36,004 nucleotides of DNA from the NCBI GenBank assembly GCA_020404895.1, contig JADBWK010000146.1, positions 1 through 36,004 of the forward strand. Reading direction: 5' to 3'. This document shows, piece by piece, positions 1 to 6,623 of the stretch; position 1 is the first letter of the stretch; the number at the start of each line of letters is the position of its first letter. The notes under the pieces are model-generated. The model saw only the letters and a list, made by a program, of their open reading frames with translations. It had not been told where the DNA came from and did no database searches. The position numbers and the translations under genes were made by a program. Source of the DNA: Pseudanabaena sp. M085S1SP2A07QC (GTDB lineage: Bacteria > Cyanobacteriota > Cyanobacteriia > Pseudanabaenales > Pseudanabaenaceae).

Positions 1-406
<406 letters not shown>

Positions 407-452
407 TTACTCGGTTTTACAAGGTTTATTGATCTATTCTAAATCGCAATAT

Positions 453-569
453 TTAATAAACTTCGTCATGTGTGCCAATTGTCTCTAGAAGAATTGCCTG
501 TGATTCTTCATGTTCTACAAGTTTAAAAATAATTCTCAAATCATATTCGCCGCTACATGACCATGATCT
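453..569 (-). pseudogene. C-terminal remnant of a RelE/YafQ-type toxin
   Basis: Directly after the stop of the upstream antitoxin, an in-frame stretch (563 to 453) reads WSCSGEYDLRIIFKLVEHEE and ends in ILLETIGTHDEVY and a stop. The ending matches the C-terminus of RelE/YafQ-like mRNA interferase toxins, whose last strand typically reads ...IGTHDEVY. Only about 37 of the usual ~90 residues remain. There is no start codon, so the N-terminal half was deleted and the toxin is presumably dead. The assignment rests on the C-terminal motif and on the position after an antitoxin. Confidence 0.6.
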
Positions 570-791
570 TCACGCGAGAAGTTCCTCCATTAGTTGTGAT
601 GGTGTTACGGGTTTACATTCTCCTAGTGCAAATTCTTGTTGAGCTTCTTGTACGTCTTGAATTAGTTCGGCTCTGCGTCTGTCGCGTAGTCGATTTTGCA
701 AAATCCTAATCAAGTCTTCTTGATCTTCTAATTGAAGGCGATCGGCTGCTTCTAAAATTTTAGCAAAATTCGTTTCGGGGAGGGTGGTCAT
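570..791 (-). CDS. Type II antitoxin-like protein (toxin partner truncated)
   Basis: This 73-residue acidic, mostly helical protein begins MTTLPETNFAKILEAADRLQ. It looks like the short antitoxins of cyanobacterial RelE-type modules: a leading helix, a central arginine-rich NRLRDRRRAELI segment, and a C-terminal QLMEELL tail of the sort that wraps the toxin. The toxin remnant follows immediately, which supports the role. The start is preceded by a TATAAT-like -10 box at 820-825, inside a 44-bp segment that recurs upstream of the gene at 1975-2205. No clear Shine-Dalgarno sequence is visible. With the toxin gene broken this is probably an orphan antitoxin. Confidence 0.65.
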   Translation of the reverse strand: MTTLPETNFAKILEAADRLQLEDQEDLIRILQNRLRDRRRAELIQDVQEAQQEFALGECKPVTPSQLMEELLA

Positions 792-794
792 ATT

Positions 795-838
795 TTTGGG
801 CAGCTAAACACTTGAATTTATTATACTTCAGCTAAATC
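795..838 (-). repeat. 44-bp duplicated promoter segment, copy 1
   Basis: This segment is identical to 2209-2252. On the minus strand it contains TATAAT (820-825), a good -10 box, 29 nt ahead of the ATG at 791. The -35 region (TTTTTG, about 17 nt upstream) is weak and lies at the edge of the repeat. Both copies sit at the same distance from a start codon, so they probably drive the two genes in the same way. Confidence 0.75.
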
Positions 839-899
839 ACAGCAAAAAGCCTTGTAATTGTGTAGGGTTTAGCGCGATCGCAATGTTCGCTGTCGTAGT

Positions 900-1100
900 T
901 TATTTCGTTCCAGTAGTAAAGGCAAATACGGCTCTGAGTGAATTTTGGTTTAGGGTGGGATAGTTTTCAAATATTTGTTGTTCTGTCCAACCTGCGGACA
1001 ATAAGCCCAAAATAAATTCAACGGAAAGCCTTGTACCTTTGATGACTGGCTTGCCGACTAAAATATCAGGATCGGAGTGGATATAGGTTTCCCAGTTCAT
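900..1100 (-). CDS. DUF433 domain protein (antitoxin-like)
   Basis: This 66-residue protein shows the complete DUF433 core: DPDILVGKPVIKGTRLSVEF, then ILGLLSAGWTEQQIFENYPT. The family is a small winged-helix-like fold, usually the antitoxin of a DUF5615/PIN-like toxin. A Shine-Dalgarno sequence (AGGGAG) lies 8 nt before the ATG. The end is slightly short compared with the usual ~75 aa, and the tail after YPTL (AVFAFTTGTK) looks altered. The expected toxin gene is absent downstream: the next gene in that direction is an unrelated antitoxin. It is probably an orphan. Confidence 0.8.
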   Translation of the reverse strand: MNWETYIHSDPDILVGKPVIKGTRLSVEFILGLLSAGWTEQQIFENYPTLNQNSLRAVFAFTTGTK

Positions 1101-1138
1101 GTAATCGCTCCCTAAGTGCTAATTTGATTTTAACGCTT

Positions 1139-1195
1139 GTATGTACTGGCTTGGGAGTAGCGATCGCCAAATTCGATATAGATCGCGATCGCTGT
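1139..1195 (-). pseudogene. Stray fragment of the TPR-gene repeat unit
   Basis: This stretch of about 56 bp is nearly identical to part of the 120-bp repeat unit of the TPR gene 2 kb away (compare 3145-3200). On the minus strand it still reads in frame as AIYIEFGDRYSQASTY. It has no start codon and no neighbouring TPR sequence. It is either a relic of an older, longer copy of the module or a duplicated scrap. Confidence 0.7.
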
Positions 1196-1267
1196 TGTTG
1201 TTGGTTGGGTACGATCGCAAAAGATAAAGTTTAGCAATGTACTGTAAAAGAGATATAATTTAGCTCT

Positions 1268-1951
1268 ATGCAAAGGCAAACGATTAGTACAATCTTGAGA
1301 AATGCTTCTGTTTTTGATATCAAGAACTGGAGAGAAGTGTCATTGAGTAATCAATCAAGTAATCAGAATTTACCTGACTCAGAGAGTGTCCGTCGTTTAT
1401 TTGAGATGATTAAGTTACAGAAGATAGGTGATTATCTTTTGGTGGGAGGTATTGCGATGCTTAATTATATTGAGGGACGCAATACGGAAGATATCGATCT
1501 AGTATTTGATGAGGGGCAAATTTCTAGGGTAGATGGACTGGAAGTAATCAGTAAAGATCAAGATTTTTGTCGCGCTCAATTTGAGAATATTCAGATTGAT
1601 TTGTTATTGACTAATAACAAGGTATTTAAGTATGTGTTGAAACATTGTAGTTCTAGAACTTCCTATGCAGATGCTACGGATATTGCGATCGCTTCTCCTA
1701 TGGGCTTAATTATTCTCAAGCTCTATGCGCTGCCTTCTTTATATCGTCAAGGACAGTTCGATCGCGCAACTTTGTATGAGTCAGATATTACCCAATTGCT
1801 TAGAAAATATCCCGTTACTATTACGGAAGTGTTAAAACCGCTCAAGCCTCCAGTTTTGTTAGGTTCCGATTTAGAAGAAGTGAAGAATATTTTTCTAGAT
1901 ATTCAATCTCGAATTAACAAAGAACGCGATCGCTTTTCTAAATTTCAGTAG
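1268..1951 (+). CDS. Nucleotidyltransferase-fold protein, AbiEii/MNT-like
   Basis: This 227-residue protein carries the nucleotidyltransferase signature near residues 58-80: LLVGGIAMLNYIEGRNTEDI followed by DLVF. The GG.A helix, the R.T strand turn and the D.D pair (EDIDLVF) are what AbiEii- and MNT-type enzymes use to bind metal and nucleotide. A later IQIDLLL (about residue 108) supplies the likely third acidic residue. The family includes toxins that add nucleotides to tRNA acceptor ends. No antitoxin-like gene is adjacent in the same direction; neighbours are minus-strand antitoxin-like genes. Its position in a toxin-antitoxin scrap region fits a defence or toxin role, but housekeeping-type paralogues also exist. 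No clear Shine-Dalgarno sequence is seen. Confidence 0.7.
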   Translation: MQRQTISTILRNASVFDIKNWREVSLSNQSSNQNLPDSESVRRLFEMIKLQKIGDYLLVGGIAMLNYIEGRNTEDIDLVFDEGQISRVDGLEVISKDQDFCRAQFENIQIDLLLTNNKVFKYVLKHCSSRTSYADATDIAIASPMGLIILKLYALPSLYRQGQFDRATLYESDITQLLRKYPVTITEVLKPLKPPVLLGSDLEEVKNIFLDIQSRINKERDRFSKFQ

Positions 1952-1974
1952 TTGCTATCCAGTATAATTCCCCA

Positions 1975-2205
1975 CTAATAAATTGCGGTTATAAATTTTA
2001 CTTTGCCATCTTTAAGATCGATGCGCTTTAGTAACTCTGCGGATGAGCTTGCGTCGGCTAGGAGCCGATCGCCTTGTAATGCAACCCATCGACCATGATA
2101 TTTTTTGCGATTTGCTTTGATCCAGTTTTGATTAAGTGCTGTGTTGGGATCGCTCGCTCGCTTGACGAGGTTAATTGTAGATTCTGGAAAGGTTTTTTGT
2201 GTCAT
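1975..2205 (-). CDS. DUF5678-like small protein
   Basis: This 76-residue protein contains a W.......Y.GRWVALQGDRLLADASS core (about residues 28-55), typical of DUF5678 proteins. These are short beta-rich proteins in cyanobacteria, often paired with a small aspartic-protease-like gene. No partner is present here. Expression probably starts from the TATAAT box in the 44-bp segment upstream (2209-2252), which is shared with the antitoxin at 570-791. Function unknown; the antitoxin-like reading comes only from context. Confidence 0.6.
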   Translation of the reverse strand: MTQKTFPESTINLVKRASDPNTALNQNWIKANRKKYHGRWVALQGDRLLADASSSAELLKRIDLKDGKVKFITAIY

Positions 2206-2208
2206 GTC

Positions 2209-2252
2209 TTTGGGCAGCTAAACACTTGAATTTATTATACTTCAGCTAAATC
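2209..2252 (-). repeat. 44-bp duplicated promoter segment, copy 2
   Basis: Identical to 795-838, with a TATAAT -10 box at 2234-2239, 29 nt upstream of the ATG at 2205. The similarity stops at the edges of the segment: the two downstream genes are unrelated. Confidence 0.75.
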
Positions 2253-2327
2253 GCGATAAATATCATCATCCATTTTTTCCTTTTTCCTTTTTAATTTTGC
2301 CTTGATAAGATTTCTTCAACGGTTGCG

Positions 2328-2461
2328 CCCTAAGTACAGGACAAAAAACTTGAAATGCGCTCCCAATGAGGGTTTGAAGTAATAATCTCGAAAGCCTTGC
2401 CTAATAACGGTTTTTAGGGTATTTTAGCGTTCTATTTTTGATTTTTTTCCTGTACTTAGGG
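2328..2461. mobile_element. 134-bp MITE-like element with 14-bp inverted termini
   Basis: The ends are perfect inverted repeats: CCCTAAGTACAGGA at 2328-2341 and TCCTGTACTTAGGG at 2448-2461. The inside is non-coding apart from supplying the last 20 codons and the stop of the TPR gene, which reads into it from the right. No convincing target duplication is seen. Size and structure fit a miniature inverted-repeat element moved by a transposase elsewhere. I do not recognise the parent IS. Confidence 0.55.
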
Positions 2462-4200
2462 TTATTCCTAAAAACCTTTGCCATCGCTTCTAACAAGCTC
2501 TGGTCTTGCGTGACTTGATAGATACGAGAGAGACTAGGAATGCAATAGGTTTGAATGCTGTATTCATCCTTAAACTCATGCCAAATATTCAGAGCTTGTA
2601 AGAAATTATTTTTTGCTTCTGGAAACTCTTCTAAATCTTCGGCAACTCTTCCCAACTGGTGATATGTGCTGGCTAGTGAGTAGCGATCACCAAATTCAAT
2701 ATAGATCGCGAGAGCCTGTTGATAGTTTTGCCGTGCTTCTTCATATTTTCGAAATCCTTGAGCAACTATTCCCAACTGATGGTATGTGTTGGCTTGGGAG
2801 TAGCGATCACCAAATTCAATATAGATCGCGAGAGCCTGTTGATAGTTTTGCCGTACTTCTTCATATTTTCCCAACAAGCCTTGAGCTAACATTCCCAACT
2901 GGTGATATGTGCGGGCTTGAGAGTAGCGATCACCAAATTCGATATAGATCGCGAGAGCCTGTTGATAGTTTTGCCGTGCTTCTTCATATTTTCGCAATTT
3001 TTGGGCTACCATTCCCAACTGGTGATATGAGCCAGCTTGTTCGTAGCGATCGCCAAATTCGATTTTGATCGCGAGAGCCTGTTGATAGTTTTGCCGCGCT
3101 TCTTCATATTCTCTCAAGTCTTGGGCAACATATCCCAACTGGTGGTATGTGCTGGCTTGGGAGTAGCGATCGCCAAATTCGATATAGATCGCGAGAGCCT
3201 GTTGATAGTTTTGCCGCGCTTCTTCATATTCTCGCAATTCTTGGGATACCATTCCTAAATAATGATAAATACTGGCTTGCCCTTGTTTATCACCAATTTT
3301 CTCTTTAACGAATAATGACTTATTGAAAGTTTTTTTTGCAATATCAAATTCTCTCATGTCATAATAAACATCACCCAAACTAGATAAAGCTTTTGCCTCA
3401 TTTCGATAATCATCTATCTCTTGGCTAAGATTGATCGCCTGTAGAAAATAATCCTTAGCTTTATCAAATTCACGAATTGATTGATGGGCTTCCCCTAACT
3501 GATTGAGCAACTCTAACCTTGTGCGACTACTTGCTTCCGTATCTTCAGGATATTCTTGCAAAAGTCTTTCTAATAAATCAATCCGTTCCCCTTGTTCGGG
3601 TTTCGCAAAATAGCGATTAGGATTGTGAGAAAAGTTAGAGACTTGGGCAGTTAAGCGCTCGCGGGTTTCGGGAAGGGTTTGAAATTTAAAGGTTGATGAA
3701 GTCCATGCCCAAAAGTCGGGTGCAAACTGAGCGAATCGAGTTACAGCATAGTCAGGCAGAGCAAACAGAAGCGGGTGGGGAACCGCGATGGGGAAAGAAT
3801 CACGGGCATAATTGAGATTTGTTAAAATGGGGGGATTGTCGCCACTATAGGCGATCGCCTTTTCCAAACCTTGCAAAATCAACACTAATTTCTTATCAGG
3901 CTCAATCGAGATTTTTAATAACTCCGTCTTAATCCCTTCCAACAAAAAACGCATATCGCGATCGTCAAATCGCAGCACCGCAAACTGAATCGATGCACAT
4001 TTAGGATGCTCAGCGATCGCTGTAATCACCTTATCGATATCAGGCGGAAAGTTTACCTCAATAAACCCAATCTTCAAACCCCGCGACATATGCACAAAAG
4101 CCAGCAAAAATTGAAACACTTCCTGATTGTGTTCTAATAACGTCGCTATTTCCGATGGATCAGGTTGTTTGGATAGCATTGATCGCTCTCGTAAAGGCAT
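2401..4200 (-). CDS. TPR-repeat sensor protein, partner of the P-loop NTPase
   Basis: This 599-residue protein has two parts. Residues 1-175 form an alpha/beta domain (LVLILQGLEKAI, then PHPLLFALPDYAVTR and FAPDFWAWTSSTFKF), a pattern I associate with cyanobacterial STAND-type proteins. It looks like a P-loop-family domain but has no Walker A. Residues 205-560 are tetratricopeptide repeats. Units 324-363, 364-403, 404-444, 445-484 and 485-524 are almost identical (YEEARQNYQQALAIYIEFGD + RYSQASTYHQLG). The last ~20 residues (from N580) are encoded by an inverted-repeat insertion, so the native C-terminus is lost. The gene overlaps its upstream partner by 41 bp, implying translational coupling. 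It may be the recognition arm of a split STAND-like system. Confidence 0.75.
   Translation of the reverse strand: MPLRERSMLSKQPDPSEIATLLEHNQEVFQFLLAFVHMSRGLKIGFIEVNFPPDIDKVITAIAEHPKCASIQFAVLRFDDRDMRFLLEGIKTELLKISIEPDKKLVLILQGLEKAIAYSGDNPPILTNLNYARDSFPIAVPHPLLFALPDYAVTRFAQFAPDFWAWTSSTFKFQTLPETRERLTAQVSNFSHNPNRYFAKPEQGERIDLLERLLQEYPEDTEASSRTRLELLNQLGEAHQSIREFDKAKDYFLQAINLSQEIDDYRNEAKALSSLGDVYYDMREFDIAKKTFNKSLFVKEKIGDKQGQASIYHYLGMVSQELREYEEARQNYQQALAIYIEFGDRYSQASTYHQLGYVAQDLREYEEARQNYQQALAIKIEFGDRYEQAGSYHQLGMVAQKLRKYEEARQNYQQALAIYIEFGDRYSQARTYHQLGMLAQGLLGKYEEVRQNYQQALAIYIEFGDRYSQANTYHQLGIVAQGFRKYEEARQNYQQALAIYIEFGDRYSLASTYHQLGRVAEDLEEFPEAKNNFLQALNIWHEFKDEYSIQTYCIPSLSRIYQVTQDQSLLEAMAKVFRNNPKYRKKIKNRTLKYPKNRY
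2629..3231 (-). repeat. Five tandem ~120-bp coding repeats in the TPR gene
   Basis: Five consecutive units of 120 bp (one of 123 bp, with an extra codon giving GLLGKYEEV) are nearly identical at the DNA level. Each contains gcgagagcctgttgatag, and the differences cluster in the residues between YHQLG and YEEAR. Such DNA identity points to recent expansion or gene conversion rather than old TPR divergence. Confidence 0.85.
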
Positions 4201-5506
4201 TACTACGCATTAACAAAGGATTGGGATAATTCCAGCGATCGCTACCGTTATATTCTAAAATCGCCGTACTAAAAAGCATTTGCTGACCGATTTCATCATC
4301 AGTTATTTCCTTAGTTAAGGCGATATTGGCTAACTCATTAAAATATTTCTTAGGAGTAGAACGCTCAAAACTAAACTGAAGCTGCTTAATTGCATATTGC
4401 ACATCATCGGGTTGAATCTTATCATGAGCGCGTCCATTGGCTGTGATACAGGCTAATTGCACCAATTGCATCAGTTGTCGCACATGACCGCCACTCATTT
4501 TCACTAAATCGATTAATTCATTACGCGAAGCAAAAATCAATTTAGCATCAACCCGCTTTTCGATAATTGCGGCAACTGCATCCAAGCCTTTCTGATTGTA
4601 TTCTAAAGGATAGCGATCGGGAGCTAACTCATAAATACCAATCATCGGCACAATATGTGGATTACCAAAGGAATTATTTAAGCCGTGTGGAGAATAGAGA
4701 ATAGAAATTGGAACAGTATAGATAATTGTGCAGTGGAGTTCCTGAAGTTGGGCGGCATAATCAAAAAACAACTTATTAGAAACCTCTGGCGGACAGCGAT
4801 CGAGATTATCAAGAATTACTAAAATCCCTTTATACTGGGGATATTGAGCGCGTAACTTCTTAAATCCATCCGCCAAGAGCAGATTAATATCGCCCTTCAT
4901 CCGCGAGACTTCCTTAATCAACTTTTCGCGAATCGTTATTTTTTCAGAACTAGAATTTTTAATCTGACCAGATAACTTAAATAGTAACTTCGCTAAAAAT
5001 GGCGCTTCTCCGCCCAATTGAATCTCTGCTTCTGTATTAATCGATCGCTGCACCGACTGTTCGTCTTCCTTAGTTATGTCTCGAAACCAATTCTCGAAAC
5101 TCTTCAGCAATTCGCGATCGAACTTGATTTTTAGTTTTCTTAAAGCCGTTTCAACTTGCCTAATCACAGTGATATAGAGATCGATATATTCCACATCATT
5201 AATATCTGTCTCATCTTCCACATTCAAAAATATAGTCAGATATTCCTTTTGCCAATGCTTTTCGATACGTCGCAATTCCGTACTTTTGCCACAACCACGA
5301 TGTCCTGTAAATAAAATAGTTGAGAACTTACTAGCATTTTGTTGCTGCAAAATCAGCCCGACCTGCACGATCGCCTCAGTCTTTCTTGCCTCCAACAAAG
5401 GTATATAGTATTTGTCCAGAGCATCACCCAGAAGCGGCTTCACAGGATCGCAAATATCATAAGCGTCTGTAAGATTTTTCGCTAAATTGTTGGTAGGGTT
5501 GGTCAT
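4160..5506 (-). CDS. P-loop NTPase (STAND/AAA-like) of a two-gene module
   Basis: This 448-residue ATPase has Walker A GHRGCGKST at residues 68-76 and Walker B GILVILDNLDR at 227-237. The sensor-like strand LHCTIIYTVPISILYS follows, then a helical region with SGGHVRQLMQLVQLA (about 345-360), typical of the lid domain of STAND/AAA ATPases. It has no TPR, WD or effector domain of its own. Those functions may be split onto the following TPR protein, whose start lies inside this gene's end. The region before Walker A (residues 1-60) is short and helical. No Shine-Dalgarno sequence is evident. Possible roles are signal-dependent switching or antiviral defence; neither is shown by sequence alone. 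Confidence 0.75.
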   Translation of the reverse strand: MTNPTNNLAKNLTDAYDICDPVKPLLGDALDKYYIPLLEARKTEAIVQVGLILQQQNASKFSTILFTGHRGCGKSTELRRIEKHWQKEYLTIFLNVEDETDINDVEYIDLYITVIRQVETALRKLKIKFDRELLKSFENWFRDITKEDEQSVQRSINTEAEIQLGGEAPFLAKLLFKLSGQIKNSSSEKITIREKLIKEVSRMKGDINLLLADGFKKLRAQYPQYKGILVILDNLDRCPPEVSNKLFFDYAAQLQELHCTIIYTVPISILYSPHGLNNSFGNPHIVPMIGIYELAPDRYPLEYNQKGLDAVAAIIEKRVDAKLIFASRNELIDLVKMSGGHVRQLMQLVQLACITANGRAHDKIQPDDVQYAIKQLQFSFERSTPKKYFNELANIALTKEITDDEIGQQMLFSTAILEYNGSDRWNYPNPLLMRSNAFTRAINAIQTT

Positions 5507-5667
5507 GGCTATATTTGGCTTAAGCCTAGTCTATACGAGTCAATCATAGCAAACCAACAGTAACTATTTAGAAAATATGCCAAATCCATCTTTGAAACTA
5601 CTTTATTACAGGCTTAACCCCTCGATGATCAGTATTGACACCTAAAAACATATCTTAGAACTCATAA
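5507..5667. other. Intergenic gap between NTPase gene and terminator
   Basis: About 160 bp carrying the 5' region of the minus-strand NTPase gene. I see no clear promoter boxes, open frame or RNA structure apart from the terminator hairpin at its right edge. Confidence 0.4.
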
Positions 5668-5694
5668 AAAAAGCGGCGCTTAGCGCCGCTTTTT
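5668..5694 (-). terminator. Rho-independent terminator
   Basis: AAAAGCGGCGC - tta - GCGCCGCTTTT forms a perfect hairpin. Read on the minus strand it is followed by a run of T, just after the stop of the small membrane-protein gene, so it ends the three-gene operon starting at 7412. A-runs on both sides could make it bidirectional. Confidence 0.8.
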
Positions 5695-5698
5695 GGGG

Positions 5699-5932
5699 TT
5701 ACATAAATCTTGCGCCTAATCTCCGAATTACATGAACAGACTCGTACCAGAGATGTTCTGGAGTAACTCCAAAAGCAACCTTCGCCAAAATCAGTGCGAT
5801 CGCGACAATTAAAAATGGCACTAAAAAGGCTTTAGCGACTTTCTGTAAAGAAGAGAATATGATCATTGAAGCAACTAACGCCGCCACTAATAACAGCCAA
5901 TCGTTGAGCCGACCTGAGAGAAATCCATCCAT
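5699..5932 (-). CDS. Small two-helix membrane protein
   Basis: This 77-residue protein has two predicted membrane helices, about residues 13-28 (LLLVAALVASMIIF) and 36-55 (FLVPFLIVAIALILAKVAFG), and a basic C-terminus (RRLGARFM). It starts 2 bp after the stop of the LTXXQ-type gene, so the two are surely co-transcribed, and a strong terminator follows. I do not recognise a family. The tight operon with a secreted helical protein and a DUF1275 membrane protein suggests a shared envelope or thylakoid-membrane job. Confidence 0.65.
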   Translation of the reverse strand: MDGFLSGRLNDWLLLVAALVASMIIFSSLQKVAKAFLVPFLIVAIALILAKVAFGVTPEHLWYESVHVIRRLGARFM

Positions 5933-5934
5933 GA

Positions 5935-6606
5935 TTACTCCTTTGCCTCAGCAGCTTTCATCTTAGCTTTGATTTTTTCGACAATCGACTCACTTGATGG
6001 TGCTAAAGGAGACTTGTCCTTTGCCATCTTCATACCAGCAGTAATTTTATCGCCGATTTCTTCAGCCGTAGGAATAAACAGTTGCTTATTTTTTAAGAAT
6101 AATTGTTTCTTCTGAGCAGGTGTAAGTGTTGCAAAGATATCCTTTTTAGGAATAGCTTTAAATACTGCGCTCAACTTAGTCTTTTGAGCAGGAGTCAGAG
6201 TTACAGCTTTAAAAGCCTTACGAAAACTAGTTCCTGCGGCAACCTTAGTCGCAAATTCTGCTTGCTGCTCAGGAGTTAAGACACTCTCAATTTGAGGAAT
6301 TATTTCCGTTTCTAATTTAGTTAGCAAATTAGTTGCTTCATCAGTAGGTTTTGGTGCAGCAACTTCTGCTACAGGCGCAGCAGGTTCAGGTGGTGCGGAT
6401 TCTGTTACGGTTGTAGCAGCTTCAGGTGCGACAATTTCAGGTGTAGTTACTTCAGGGGCGGCAACAGGTTCCACACCATCAACGTCGGCAACAGCTAACC
6501 AAGTCGCCGCAGGCAAAGAGCTTGATAGAACTTGAGAAGCATTGCCAGTGAGTAATCCGACAAAAATTATAGCGCTGACAAAAAATGAGAATAAACGTTG
6601 TTTCAT
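5935..6606 (-). CDS. Secreted LTXXQ-motif (Spy/CpxP-like) protein
   Basis: This 223-residue protein starts with a signal peptide (MKQRLFSFFVSAIIFVGLLT), then a Pro/Ala/Val/Glu-rich spacer (residues ~45-88) and a helical domain with three LTXXQ motifs: LTPEQQAEF, LTPAQKTKL and LTPAQKKQL. In Spy/CpxP periplasmic chaperones such motifs mark the helical core that binds unfolded protein or metal-stress signals. The Pro-rich spacer probably tethers the domain. It lies between the DUF1275 gene (17-bp gap) and the small membrane protein (2-bp gap). The role is inferred from the motifs; overall similarity to Spy is weak. Confidence 0.65.
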   Translation of the reverse strand: MKQRLFSFFVSAIIFVGLLTGNASQVLSSSLPAATWLAVADVDGVEPVAAPEVTTPEIVAPEAATTVTESAPPEPAAPVAEVAAPKPTDEATNLLTKLETEIIPQIESVLTPEQQAEFATKVAAGTSFRKAFKAVTLTPAQKTKLSAVFKAIPKKDIFATLTPAQKKQLFLKNKQLFIPTAEEIGDKITAGMKMAKDKSPLAPSSESIVEKIKAKMKAAEAKE

Positions 6607-6623
6607 TACTTTTCCTGAAAGAA

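Noticed and set aside
2613-3068. Plus-strand open frame of ~150 codons with internal repeats
   Set aside because: It is the antisense shadow of the TPR repeats. Its periodicity comes from the 120-bp units and it has no ribosome site.
3037-3258. Second plus-strand repetitive frame
   Set aside because: Also antisense to the TPR array.
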